The position numbers and the translations under genes were made by a program. Under the pieces are notes generated by a model that was given only the letters and a program-made list of their open reading frames with translations, was not told the origin of the DNA and searched no databases. A stretch of DNA of 64,000 nucleotides from Saccharospirillum impatiens DSM 12546 (lineage in GTDB: Bacteria; Pseudomonadota; Gammaproteobacteria; Pseudomonadales; Natronospirillaceae), in assembly GCF_000423605.1 (NCBI RefSeq), contig NZ_AUIH01000026.1:1-64000 (forward strand), read 5' to 3'. How positions within the stretch are numbered: position 1 is the first letter of the stretch; each line of letters begins with the position of its first letter. Below, in pieces: positions 46,805-55,531 of the stretch.

Positions 46805-47128
46805 GTGCTGAAATGGCCGCTGATCGCGCTGGTAAAAGGCTACCGCATTTTCATCAGCCCGCTGCTCGGCCCACGCTGCCGGTACTACCCGACTTGCTCG
46901 GAATACGCGCTGATTGCCTTGCGCCACCACGGTGCTTTCAAGGGCAGCTGGCTTGCCATCAAACGCATCGCTCGCTGCCACCCGGGGTGCGAAGGCGGCA
47001 TCGACCCGGTTCCGGGAGTACCTCTGCCAAGCTATGACGACCCACCGGAAAACAGCGCACGCCAGCCAGACGATGCCACAAACCCACCGAACTGTACCCA
47101 CAGGGGCCAACGCAATGATGATCGATAA
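46805..47128 (+). CDS. yidD: YidD, membrane protein insertion efficiency factor
   Basis: A 107-residue protein with the YidD signature: [60 protein letters not shown], including the conserved cysteines. It begins with GTG 46805, eight bases after GGAG. YidD is thought to aid YidC-dependent insertion at the membrane. It normally lies between rnpA and yidC; here it follows cysS, so it is displaced or a second copy. The hydrophilic C-terminal 35 residues go beyond the family core and overlap the next gene. Confidence 0.9.
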   Translation: MLKWPLIALVKGYRIFISPLLGPRCRYYPTCSEYALIALRHHGAFKGSWLAIKRIARCHPGCEGGIDPVPGVPLPSYDDPPENSARQPDDATNPPNCTHRGQRNDDR

Positions 47129-47330
47129 ACAAATGCTGAATATTCTGGTCTGCCCGGTCACCAAGGCGCCACTGCAACTTGACCGGGAAAATGAAGAGCT
47201 CATCTCAACCGCTGCCAAACTCGCCTACCCGATTCGCGATGGCATTCCGGTCATGCTGGAAGACGAAGCCCGGGTGCTGGGCCAGGAAGAATATGAACAT
47301 TGGTTGTCCAAGAAAAGCTCGTTGGTTTAA
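47115..47330 (+). CDS. Trm112-family (UPF0434/YcaR) protein
   Basis: A 71-residue zinc-ribbon-like protein: [50 protein letters not shown]. Bacterial YcaR homologues keep the fold but often only part of the cysteines, as here (CPV only). Eukaryotic Trm112 activates methyltransferases; the bacterial role is unproven. It is usually next to lpxK/kdsB, but here it overlaps yidD by 14 bases. The start is ATG 47115 or 47118. Confidence 0.88.
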   Translation: MMIDKQMLNILVCPVTKAPLQLDRENEELISTAAKLAYPIRDGIPVMLEDEARVLGQEEYEHWLSKKSSLV

Positions 47331-47383
47331 TCCAGTAGAGCAAAGATTCAGTGCCCTTTGACCACGGATTATAAAAGGACTGA

Positions 47384-47476
47384 CGGGTGCGTCTGCTGCA
47401 GGTCGTTAGACCGCATGAATGCGGTCTTCGAGCTCCCACAGATGGGTTTACGGTGTATCGTCAGCAGACGCACCCG
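47384..47476. repeat. palindromic intergenic repeat, copy 2
   Basis: A 15-bp perfect inverted repeat (47384-47398 and 47462-47476) encloses a hairpin GACCGCAT-GA-ATGCGGTC (47409-47426) and an asymmetric part with GAGCTCCCACAGATGGGTTT. Hairpin and asymmetric part match copy 1 (8160-8272) when one copy is reverse-complemented, although the outer arms differ. It lies between the Trm112-like gene and fleR, at the exact edge of the block that separates fleR from fliE. The rest of the 215-base gap shows nothing. Confidence 0.75.
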
Positions 47477-47545
47477 ACGGGCCGCTGGCTGCTATCGTCG
47501 AGTTGACCGCCGTCATAGCTGACCACCAGCCTTATCCTCTTGCCG

Positions 47546-48967
47546 CTATCGAATACCCGCAATAGCGCCATCCACATCCATACCAATTTCCCGCATCCTG
47601 GCCAGCTTGTACCGCAAGGTACGAGCCGAAATCCCAAGCTTGTCTGCGGCCCGGTTTTTACGCCCCTGAGTCACCCGTAAGGCATCCAGAATGATATCAA
47701 ACTCACGGTGTTTCAAGTCAACCTGCATGGATTCATGCACCGCCGGGCCCGCTTCACCGGGTTCATCCGAATCAGCGGTGAATGGCGGTACCATCGTTTC
47801 AGCGTGTTGCGCCAACGCCTGTTGGCGTGCCGGCTCAAAGTCAATAAGGTGCTCGCCTTCCAACCCAAGGTCCTGAGCGGTTACCCACTGGCCAGACTGT
47901 AAAATCAGAGCCCGTTGCAAGGCGTTATCGAGTTCCCGAATATTGCCGGGCCAGTCGTACGACAGTATCCGGGCACGGGCTGAATCGTCGAGCGCGACGC
48001 GCGGTTTATGCATTTTTTTGGCATGTTTGGCGAGTAAATGGTTCGCCAGTGGTACGAGGTCGCCCCGGCGAGCCCGCAATGGCTGCCATTGCAACGGAAA
48101 CACGTTCAAGCGATAGTACAAATCTTCCCGGAACCGCCCGGCTTGTACTTCGCGCATCAGGTCTCTATTGGTGGTAGCCAGTACCCGAACATCCAGCTCA
48201 ACGACCTTTCTACCGCCAATGCGTTCCACCTCCCGCTCCTGCAATACCCTCAATAGCTTCGCCTGCAATCCCATGTCCATTTCAGAGATTTCATCCAACA
48301 ACAGAGTGCCGCCATTGGCCTGCTCAAATTTACCCGGCTGACTGGCAATAGCGCCGGTAAAGGCACCTTTCTCATGGCCAAAGAGCGTCGCTTCCAGCAT
48401 ATTTTCCGGGATGGCCGCGCAGTTAATGGCAACAAAAGGTTGCTGTGCTCGTGGTGAATGCTGATGAATGTAACGCGCCAGCACCTCCTTACCGGTACCG
48501 CTTTCGCCACTGATCAGGGTCGTGCTATCGGTCACGGCCACTTTTCGAGCCAGCATCAGCACCTGCTGACTCGACACCTCATTGGCGATTGGCTCATCGA
48601 TGGCACTGTTAGGCTGGTTGCCGTGACGCTCCAACAATTCAATTAGTTGTTCTGGCTGGAACGGTTTGACCAGGTAATCGACCGCACCAGCGTGCAAGGC
48701 CGACACGGCTTTTTCCACAGTGGCGTAAGCGGTGACGAGCAGAAACGGTATCTGTGGCTGATTCTGGCGTACATAAGCCAGTAATTCGTGGCCATCCATG
48801 CCGGGCATGTTGACGTCACTGACGATAAAATCGACCTGGGCTTCATTGAGCCGCACAATGGCTGCCTCACCGCAGTCGGCTTCAATGACTTCATAGTCAG
48901 ACAACTTCAATGTGTCGCTTACCGCCTCTCTCAGGCTGGCATCGTCTTCAACAATGAGTACTCGCAT
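47546..48967 (-). CDS. fleR: sigma-54-dependent flagellar response regulator FleR
   Basis: A 473-residue NtrC-type activator. The receiver domain has phospho-acceptor Asp51 in IVSDVNMPGMDG. The AAA+ domain has Walker A GESGTGKE (154-161) and the sigma-54 contact loop GAFTGA (201-206). The C-terminal Fis-type helix-turn-helix reads RKNRAADKLGISARTLRYKLARMRE. It is phosphorylated by FleS and switches on the class III flagellar genes, including fliE in Pseudomonas. In relatives fliE follows directly; here the next flagellar gene is 39.6 kb away. Confidence 0.95.
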   Translation of the reverse strand: MRVLIVEDDASLREAVSDTLKLSDYEVIEADCGEAAIVRLNEAQVDFIVSDVNMPGMDGHELLAYVRQNQPQIPFLLVTAYATVEKAVSALHAGAVDYLVKPFQPEQLIELLERHGNQPNSAIDEPIANEVSSQQVLMLARKVAVTDSTTLISGESGTGKEVLARYIHQHSPRAQQPFVAINCAAIPENMLEATLFGHEKGAFTGAIASQPGKFEQANGGTLLLDEISEMDMGLQAKLLRVLQEREVERIGGRKVVELDVRVLATTNRDLMREVQAGRFREDLYYRLNVFPLQWQPLRARRGDLVPLANHLLAKHAKKMHKPRVALDDSARARILSYDWPGNIRELDNALQRALILQSGQWVTAQDLGLEGEHLIDFEPARQQALAQHAETMVPPFTADSDEPGEAGPAVHESMQVDLKHREFDIILDALRVTQGRKNRAADKLGISARTLRYKLARMREIGMDVDGAIAGIR

Positions 48968-49021
48968 GCATCTCTCCTCATACCCGTCTGCGTTTTGAAT
49001 CGTGACAGGTCACACTGGCGA

Positions 49022-50224
49022 TTAGCCGTTAACCGGAAAAGTCAACGTAACCCGGGTGCCCTCACCCGGCTGACTGTTGATCTGAAAGTCACCCTGATGG
49101 GCCCGGGTAACGGCCATAACCACCGGCAAGCCCAGGCCTGTGCCATGGCTTTTGGTGGTAAAAAACGGTTCGGTAACCTGGTTCAGGGTCGCGTCATCCA
49201 TACCCGGTCCATTATCTGAAATACTCAGCGCCAGCCGGCCTGCTTCCAGGCGGGCAATGATAGAAATTCTGGGGTTGGCGCGAATGGCTTCGAAAGCATT
49301 GGTGACCAGATTGCTCAGTGCACTGACCAGAGCATCTTTCTGACACTGCACATAAACCCCATCACTGGAGTCCTTCCAGTCCAATGCCTCAGGGTGCTGT
49401 TGAATCAATACCGACAGGTTGTCCTGCATGGCAGCGAACAGTTCCGTAACCGTGACCCTATGGATCAACTTGCACTCCCCTTTGACGAACACCAGCATGT
49501 CCTGCACTTGCTGTTCAAGGTGATGCAACCGGCCGAGTAATTTGTCGACGAATTGCTCGCGAACCGGCTGGCTCACCCGAGGGTTCTTAAGGTTGGAGGC
49601 GTACAGCATGGCCGCTGAAAGCGGGGTGCGGATCTGGTGAGCCAAGGAGGCAACCATACGCCCCATGGCCGATAGCCGTTCATGACGGGACAGCTGCGCT
49701 TGCAGAGCACGTGTCTCGGTCTGGTCGGTAAGCAGAATCAACTGGCCGGCGTTGTCCAGCGCACAGGTTTCTATGCTGACCAGCCGACCATCGACCAGAG
49801 AGATTTCGTGGCCGTCATCCTGGCGGGGATTGAACGCATGACGGATGATTCGAACCCAGGGTTCACCAATCAACCGGGGCGTCGCGTCGTTGCGCAACAA
49901 GGCTTCCGCTGCGGGGTTTATCCGGCGAATTCGACCGGTATTGTCGATCACAATGACCCCAGCCGGCAGCAGATTCAGCAAGCTTTCCAATTGATCAGCG
50001 AGCCGCTCCTTTTCCGACAGCTCCTGCATGCGTTGCTCACTGACGGTCGCCAATTCGCCGCTGAGTTCGACTACGCGACTTTCAAGCATCTGGTAACTTT
50101 CGGTCAGTTGCTCGGACACCTGATTAAAGGTCGCAAAGGCCTGTTTCAGATCAGACAGCGACTGCTCAGACATCTCGGCCGAGCCTTGCTGTTGCTTGAG
50201 GTTGTCAAATTGTGGCACACCCAT
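49022..50224 (-). CDS. fleS: flagellar sensor histidine kinase FleS
   Basis: A 400-residue soluble kinase. An N-terminal coiled coil (about 20-80) is followed by a PAS domain (LLPAGVIVIDNTGRIRRINPAAEALL, about 85-110). The HisKA motif SLAHQIRTPLSAA has phospho-His196, and the HATPase has N box NLVTNAFEAIRANP, G1 DNGPGMD and GTGLGLPVVMAV. No transmembrane helix, as in FleS/FlrB. GGAGAAGG supports ATG 50224. It is read from the sigma-54 promoter at 50268-50282 together with fleR. Confidence 0.94.
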   Translation of the reverse strand: MGVPQFDNLKQQQGSAEMSEQSLSDLKQAFATFNQVSEQLTESYQMLESRVVELSGELATVSEQRMQELSEKERLADQLESLLNLLPAGVIVIDNTGRIRRINPAAEALLRNDATPRLIGEPWVRIIRHAFNPRQDDGHEISLVDGRLVSIETCALDNAGQLILLTDQTETRALQAQLSRHERLSAMGRMVASLAHQIRTPLSAAMLYASNLKNPRVSQPVREQFVDKLLGRLHHLEQQVQDMLVFVKGECKLIHRVTVTELFAAMQDNLSVLIQQHPEALDWKDSSDGVYVQCQKDALVSALSNLVTNAFEAIRANPRISIIARLEAGRLALSISDNGPGMDDATLNQVTEPFFTTKSHGTGLGLPVVMAVTRAHQGDFQINSQPGEGTRVTLTFPVNG

Positions 50225-50267
50225 GCCTTCTCCCAGTGACCGATTTTTGGCGCTATACAGGGGTTTA

Positions 50268-50282
50268 GCAAGAGGGGTGCCA
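50268..50282 (-). promoter_or_regulatory. sigma-54 promoter of fleSR
   Basis: Minus strand TGGCAC-N5-TTGC with a following T, a perfect -24/-12 match at exact spacing, 44 bases before the fleS start. FleQ-dependent transcription of fleSR from such a promoter is known in Pseudomonas. Confidence 0.9.
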
Positions 50283-50297
50283 GGTTTTATGTTAATT

Positions 50298-50347
50298 GTG
50301 AGCTGTTGGCTGTTGGCTCACAGCTCACAGCTCACAGCTCACAGCTC
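50298..50347. repeat. heptanucleotide repeat and hairpin after fleQ
   Basis: Four complete GCTCACA units plus a partial one run from 50316 to 50347, ending at the fleQ stop codon. An inverted GTGAGCT at 50298-50304 lets the minus-strand RNA fold as GTGAGCTGT/ACAGCTCAC, but no good T-tract follows. The repeat lies just upstream of the fleSR sigma-54 promoter. Confidence 0.85.
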
Positions 50348-51795
50348 TAAACAGTCTCGCGCTTGTTGATCTTGTATTTGCGCATTTTCTCAACCAGCGT
50401 CGTACGGCGAATGTGCAGTTTCTCTGCCGCCCGGGCAACCACGCCCTGCGCATCATCCAGTGCCTGTTGAATCAGGTTGCGTTCCAGTTCAGTGAGGTAT
50501 TCTTTCAAATCAAGACCATTCACCGGCAGCAAGGCGGCCTGTTCCGAATGGGTTATGCTGAACGATTCTGATTCTGGCATGGCCGGTAGCGGCATAACCG
50601 ACTCATCGCCATCGTCGACGTGCCGGTATTTCAAAGGCAACTCCTGAACACCGACCACACCGTAAGGGTGCATGATCGCCAGTCGCTCAACCAGATTCGC
50701 CATCTCCCGGACATTACCGGGCCAGTCATGACGCACCAGCGACATGACCGCGGCAGAATTAAAACGAATGGAACCGCGTTTTTCATTTTCCAGCCGGGCG
50801 ATCAACTCGTTTAGCAACACTGGCACGTCTTCGGAACGTTCACGCAGCGGCGGCATTTCGATTGGAAAGACATTGAGGCGATAATAGAGATCTTCGCGAA
50901 AGGTGTTTTCCTCGATCATCTGCTCCAGGTTTCGGTGGGTCGCCGCAATGACTCGAATGTCGCAGTTGTAGGTCTTATTGCCCCCCACCCGCTCGAAGGT
51001 CCGCTCCTGCAACACGCGCAATAACTTGACCTGCATGTTAAGCGGTAAATCGCCGATTTCATCCAGAAACAGCGTGCCACCTTCAGCCATTTCAAACCTG
51101 CCTGCACGGGAGGTAATAGCGCCGGTGAAAGCACCTTTTTCATGGCCAAACAGCTCGCTCTCAATCAGTTCGGCTGGAATAGCCCCACAATTGACCGGTA
51201 CAAAAGGCTTGTGCCGCCGATGAGAGTTATAGTGGAGATTGCGCGCGACCACTTCTTTACCGGTGCCGCTTTCGCCCTGAATCATGACGGTCACTTCTTT
51301 GTCCGCCACCTGCGTCATCATTTCGCGTACTTGCTGCACGCCACGGCTAGTGCCTACCAGAGACCGGAACAAGTTGACTTCACGACGCTGACCCCGCCCC
51401 CGGGTTAGATCAAATTGTTCGCGATACATCTGGGCACGATGCAAGGTATCGAGTAATTTGTTGTAGGTTGGCGGCATCGACAAGCGCGCGATCACCCGAT
51501 GGCGCAAACTGTCGTCCAGTAATTCGTATTCGGGGTGCTCCGACATCAGAATGACGGGCAAGCCTTCATCCCATTCCGCTACAGCCTGCACCATACGAGC
51601 CAGAGACAGCTGGGTGGTGCCAACGACCACCGCAACCAGTTCATCGGTTCCTCCCAGCTCAGCGACTGCCTGCTCCTGCCAGTTGTCACTGCTGAGTGTG
51701 ACGTTCACTTCACCCAAAAAATCCAGAATTACCTTAATGTCCCGACGACGTTGATCATCATCGTCTACTACCAGAAGCTTAATTTCACGCCACAT
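50347..51795 (-). CDS. fleQ: flagellar master regulator FleQ
   Basis: A 482-residue sigma-54 activator. The N-terminal FleQ-type receiver-like domain begins [13 protein letters not shown] but has no phospho-acceptor Asp at the usual place (VVVGTTQL). The AAA+ domain has GESGTGKE (about 174-181) and GAFTGA (about 221-226), with [19 protein letters not shown] before it, close to Pseudomonas FleQ. The C-terminal helix-turn-helix is [24 protein letters not shown]. FleQ binds cyclic-di-GMP and controls flagella and matrix genes. ATG 51795 is chosen because Pseudomonas FleQ starts MWRE and a GAGGAA lies upstream; ATG 51804 is too close to it. Confidence 0.95.
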   Translation of the reverse strand: MWREIKLLVVDDDDQRRRDIKVILDFLGEVNVTLSSDNWQEQAVAELGGTDELVAVVVGTTQLSLARMVQAVAEWDEGLPVILMSEHPEYELLDDSLRHRVIARLSMPPTYNKLLDTLHRAQMYREQFDLTRGRGQRREVNLFRSLVGTSRGVQQVREMMTQVADKEVTVMIQGESGTGKEVVARNLHYNSHRRHKPFVPVNCGAIPAELIESELFGHEKGAFTGAITSRAGRFEMAEGGTLFLDEIGDLPLNMQVKLLRVLQERTFERVGGNKTYNCDIRVIAATHRNLEQMIEENTFREDLYYRLNVFPIEMPPLRERSEDVPVLLNELIARLENEKRGSIRFNSAAVMSLVRHDWPGNVREMANLVERLAIMHPYGVVGVQELPLKYRHVDDGDESVMPLPAMPESESFSITHSEQAALLPVNGLDLKEYLTELERNLIQQALDDAQGVVARAAEKLHIRRTTLVEKMRKYKINKRETV

Positions 51796-51876
51796 TGGGA
51801 ACATTTCCTCACATCAAAACGGCTGAGATGGCACCAGTCCCGATATTCCACGTCAGGAATTTGACTGTATCGAAAC

Positions 51877-51905
51877 AGTAAAGACCGAGACTCCCGCCCT
51901 GTCAA
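51877..51905 (-). promoter_or_regulatory. fleQ sigma-70 promoter
   Basis: Perfect -35 TTGACA (51900-51905), 17-base spacer, -10 TTTACT (51877-51882, four of six), about 80 bases before fleQ. FleQ is sigma-70 dependent in Pseudomonas. The further 270 bases up to the fliT-like gene contain no gene that I can see. Confidence 0.6.
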
Positions 51906-52177
51906 ACTCACGGCGGATTCAGGCAAACTGCGCCAAAAACCCGATAATGCCTTTATTTTCAGTGGCTTACCATAGAAAAACGTCTAGTTCCATGTAACAG
52001 AACACAGAATGCAACAGCCTATTAACGGTCAATGGATTAGAACAGACGGAATTGGACTCTATAAGTGCTTAAGACCGGCCAACGTCCCGACATTAAGACA
52101 GCTGGCCTCATCGCGCGCGCCCTTGAATCTGACAAACCCGTAGGGCGTAATATGGGCCATGGCCATACTGCCTGCCT

Positions 52178-52513
52178 TCAGCCTGAAATCAACCGACGCT
52201 GTTGACGCAGATCGGCCGCCTGTGCCGATCGGGTATGCTGCATCTCTGACAGGCTGGCCAGCACTGAAACATATAACTCAAGCAAACACTCAATTCGACG
52301 TTTGAGCGCCGGGCTCGCCAAGCCCGTATTCAGAACCTGATCATTAATGACAGATAAGACATCATTGACAGCGCCATCCCAACTTTCCAGGTCATCCAGC
52401 GACTGCATATCCTGCAATTCAAAGCCCCGCACGATCAAGTCGTTGGTTTGAGCCATCAGCGTAACTTCCGGCACCGGAGACGGGTTATCCGGGATGGGTT
52501 GCAGCGATGCCAT
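52178..52513 (-). CDS. FliT-like flagellar chaperone
   Basis: A roughly 111-residue, mostly helical protein starting one base after the fliS stop. No strong motif is present, as is usual for FliT/FleP. The call rests on size, helicity (RRIECLLELYVSVLASLSEM) and position after fliS and before fleQ, where Pseudomonas has fleP/fliT. FliT binds the cap protein FliD and, in enterics, FlhDC. An upstream in-frame start inside fliS (52561) is less likely. Confidence 0.7.
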   Translation of the reverse strand: MASLQPIPDNPSPVPEVTLMAQTNDLIVRGFELQDMQSLDDLESWDGAVNDVLSVINDQVLNTGLASPALKRRIECLLELYVSVLASLSEMQHTRSAQAADLRQQRRLISG

Positions 52514-52514
52514 C

Positions 52515-52919
52515 CTATTCCCCCGGCTGGTTCTGGGCCAGCGTCTGGTCACGGATGGCATCCCAAGACATTTTTATTTGAGACAACAGCCCCGCCACTT
52601 CATCCAGAATGGCTTCGTCGTTGCGGGCATTGGCTTCAAACAAGCGGCGCAACATATAGTCGTAAAGGCGCTCAAGATTCAGAGCTAACTCACCGGTGTC
52701 GGTGTTCAGACTGTCCTGAAGACCTCCGACAATATCGATCGCAGAATTAATCATTCTGGACTTTTTGTCGTATTCCTTGCGAGCCATATGCCCCTTAGCG
52801 GTGGAAATTCGGGCAAGCGCACCTTCGAACAACAATTGAATTAACTTGTGGGGGTCGGCGTCCATAATGGAGGTTTCAGTACTGACCGACTGGTACTGCT
52901 TAATCCCCTGTGCGTACAT
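52515..52919 (-). CDS. fliS: flagellin export chaperone FliS
   Basis: A 134-residue four-helix protein that caps the flagellin C-terminus before export. It begins with the family signature MYAQGIKQYQSVSTETSI and has DPHKLIQLLFEGALARI and LALNLERLYDYMLRRLFEAN. ATG 52919 follows AGAGGA by seven bases; the longer frame from 52955 is unsupported. Normally fliC-flaG-fliD precede fliS, but here none is found upstream in the window; a divergent methyltransferase gene starts 393 bases away. Confidence 0.95.
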   Translation of the reverse strand: MYAQGIKQYQSVSTETSIMDADPHKLIQLLFEGALARISTAKGHMARKEYDKKSRMINSAIDIVGGLQDSLNTDTGELALNLERLYDYMLRRLFEANARNDEAILDEVAGLLSQIKMSWDAIRDQTLAQNQPGE

Positions 52920-53312
52920 AGCGTTTCCTCTCAGACCACTGGATGTTTTTTTCACCTCAGCCTCCCCGGTAAGCGTTGATTGGCCCTGACCCGGGAGTAG
53001 CTCTGAACACTTTTCCCCCAGGCCCTGCGCGAATCACTGGTCGCCGGACAAGCTTAATCCATGTAGCGGCACTGTGCCGGATTTGTTGAGGTTTTTTTGC
53101 AGCACTGGCCTGGCTTACTGCGCGCAACAATGGAAAAGGCAACGCCGGATTGGAAAACTGGCACAACCTTGGCAATACCCCATTCAATGATCGAAAAAAC
53201 GGCCAGTCCCGCCTCAAACCGGAGACTCCTTGCCGCTTTTTCACGACTGGCGGTCAAGCATTGACCGCCCGACACTGGCAGCGGCGCAGCCGCTCACCGA
53301 TAAAGGTGCGTT
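52920..53312. other. divergent region between fliS and the TPR-methyltransferase gene
   Basis: This 393-base region has no gene. It contains a sigma-54-like site on the plus strand (53159-53173) and must hold the fliS promoter, for which I see no convincing match on the minus strand. Confidence 0.5.
53159..53173 (+). promoter_or_regulatory. candidate sigma-54 promoter of the TPR-methyltransferase
   Basis: TGGCAC-N5-TGGC: perfect -24 element, one mismatch in the -12 element with the GC kept, about 140 bases before the start codon. Confidence 0.45.
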
Positions 53313-55388
53313 ATGAGACACTCATCGCAGGCGCTGGCGACACCAGGACAGACAATGACTCTGTCGACGGCCACACCTAACGACACCCTGGCTGACCTGG
53401 ATCAACAGGCACGGCAGTATTACGAGTTGAGCCTGAGCGACCGGGTGAGCAATGAACACACCGCGCAATATCGCGGTCAGGCCCGGGTGATTGCCCAGCA
53501 GCTGCTCGACCGTCAACCCGACTACTCTCCGGCGTTGAACCTGCTGGGACGGATTGCTCTGGACGAAGGGTTCTACGAGCGGGCCGAGCACTACCTGCAA
53601 TTTGCGCTTAACCAGGCACCGGAAGATGCCAGTTGCTGGTACTCCCTGGGTCATGTCAAGCTGGCAACCGGCCACTATGACGACGCTCTGGCCCACTTCA
53701 GTCGCAGCCTCGATCTGGCTCCGGGGGAAACCCGGGCCGCTACCTCCCTCGTCTACACCTTTGCGCGCCAGGGCAATGTGGTCCAGGCATTCAACGGTTA
53801 CCGGCAACTGTTCAAGCTTCACCCGGACGATGCGCACATTCGTGCCAAACTGTTTGATGTCTCGCGACATATTCAGGCCGACAGCTTCCAGCCGGCTCTC
53901 GCCGAGGACGTCATTCGCTGGCTCAAGCTCGACAAAGTCGATCACGATGGCCTGGCACCGCTGACGGCCTCTCTATTGCGGCACAAATACCGGCTCGATG
54001 ATCCGGACTCCGTCGTCGATCTTCAGGATCTCGCCCGGGATGACATGCTCGGCCTCGCCCTCAATACGCTCTACTTCAGTCATGCAGATCTGGAAGACTT
54101 TCTGACTCAGGTGCGTAAACAGGTGCTGCTGAATTGCCTTGCCCAGCAATTTTCCGATCCCGCTTTATTGCGCCTGGCAGCCGCTTTTGTGGTTCAGGGT
54201 ATGCACAATGAGCACGTCTGGGCGCAGGATGATGAAGAGCAATCTCTGCTCAGCGCCCTTAAGGATCTGCTGGATACGGCCCTTTCTACCCCGGAACCCC
54301 AGCCTGCAGACCTGAACAGTGCTCTGCTAATGTACGGCATGTATGAACCACTGCATTTGCTAAAACAGAGCGAACAACTCTCGCGTATTGCACTGAACCG
54401 CTGGCCGAGTTACGTCCGGCCTATTATCCGCCGGTGTGTGAACGAACTGCGCGAAGAAATGACGCTTGCGCTGGAGATCGAACAACTGACACCGATCAGC
54501 GACACCATTTCCCGGGAGGTTCGCCAGCAATACGAAGAAAACCCCTACCCTCGATGGTTACACCTGGGGTACAACACCCCGACCAACTACGGCCGGGCGC
54601 TTGAAGCCGAGCTCGAAGGCTTCAGGGCACCGCAGTTCTTCAATATGGGAACCATCAGAATTCTGATCGCTGGCTCTGGAACGGGTCGTCACGCCCTGCA
54701 TGTTGCCCGGTACTTCCGCAACGTCGAAGTCACGGCCATTGACCTCAGCGCACGTAGCCTGGCCTACTCCAGACGTATGGCCGATCGCTATGGCATTCAC
54801 AACATTCGTTTTTTACAGGCCGATATTCTCGAACTCGACCGCCTCGATGAGCGTTTTCATGTCATCGAATGCTCAGGCGTCCTGCATCACATGAGCGATC
54901 CCGAAAACGGCCTTAAAGCGCTTCAGAGACGACTGGAAACAAACGGACTACTGAAGATCGGACTCTACAGTAAACGCGCCCGGCGCATTGTAAGCCAGGC
55001 GCAGCAACAGATTGAGAGACTGGGTTATACCGCGCGCCAGGCCGACATCCGCCGCTTTCGCGAACATCTTCTGCAAAAGAGACTGGAAGGCGATTACAGC
55101 GCGCTGTTGAAAAGCCGAGACTTCTATTCGACCAGCGGCTGCCGCGACTTGCTGTTCCACGTCCAGGAACATTGCTACTCGCCGGCTCGCATCAAAGCCA
55201 TGCTGGACCAACACTCACTCAAGTTTCTGGGGTTTGTGTTGTCACCGGATGCGCGCCAGGCATTCCTGGCCAGTGTAAACAACCAACGCCCCGCCCTGAC
55301 GAACCTGAGTGACTGGGAGGCGTTTGAAAAAACCCACCCGGATACGTTTGCAGGCATGTTGCAGTTCTACGTTCAACCGAACGATTAA
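53313..55388 (+). CDS. TPR-repeat protein with SAM-dependent methyltransferase domain
   Basis: A 691-residue cytoplasmic protein. Residues about 50-190 are tetratricopeptide repeats (ALNLLGRIALDEGFYERAEHYLQFALNQAPEDASCWYSLGHVKLATGHYDDALAHFSRSLDLAPGE). A helical linker follows with ENPYPRWLHL (about 410). A class I methyltransferase has SAM motif ILIAGSGTGRHALHVARYF (about 450-468) and CSGVLHHMSDPENGLK. Similar TPR-methyltransferases occur near flagellin or surface-polysaccharide modification genes, so methylation of flagellin or its glycan is a reasonable but unproven guess. AAGG seven bases before ATG 53313 supports the start; ATG 53355 is an alternative. Confidence 0.85.
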   Translation: MRHSSQALATPGQTMTLSTATPNDTLADLDQQARQYYELSLSDRVSNEHTAQYRGQARVIAQQLLDRQPDYSPALNLLGRIALDEGFYERAEHYLQFALNQAPEDASCWYSLGHVKLATGHYDDALAHFSRSLDLAPGETRAATSLVYTFARQGNVVQAFNGYRQLFKLHPDDAHIRAKLFDVSRHIQADSFQPALAEDVIRWLKLDKVDHDGLAPLTASLLRHKYRLDDPDSVVDLQDLARDDMLGLALNTLYFSHADLEDFLTQVRKQVLLNCLAQQFSDPALLRLAAAFVVQGMHNEHVWAQDDEEQSLLSALKDLLDTALSTPEPQPADLNSALLMYGMYEPLHLLKQSEQLSRIALNRWPSYVRPIIRRCVNELREEMTLALEIEQLTPISDTISREVRQQYEENPYPRWLHLGYNTPTNYGRALEAELEGFRAPQFFNMGTIRILIAGSGTGRHALHVARYFRNVEVTAIDLSARSLAYSRRMADRYGIHNIRFLQADILELDRLDERFHVIECSGVLHHMSDPENGLKALQRRLETNGLLKIGLYSKRARRIVSQAQQQIERLGYTARQADIRRFREHLLQKRLEGDYSALLKSRDFYSTSGCRDLLFHVQEHCYSPARIKAMLDQHSLKFLGFVLSPDARQAFLASVNNQRPALTNLSDWEAFEKTHPDTFAGMLQFYVQPND

Positions 55389-55491
55389 GGCAAACCAATG
55401 AGCCGAATAAGACACCGCCGCGAGGCGATGGAAAGCACAACTCACCGGTGACCCTAGTGGTCCTGTTAAACCAGCCAAGGGTCCCCGGCTC

Positions 55492-55513
55492 GCGCAGAGG
55501 ACTGCGCTCTTTT
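55492..55513 (+). terminator. terminator of the TPR-methyltransferase gene
   Basis: Stem GCGCAG/CTGCGC, tetraloop AGGA, followed by TCTTTTAA. It lies about 100 bases after the stop, between two convergent genes. Confidence 0.75.
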
Positions 55514-55531
55514 AATAATGAGCCTCAGACA

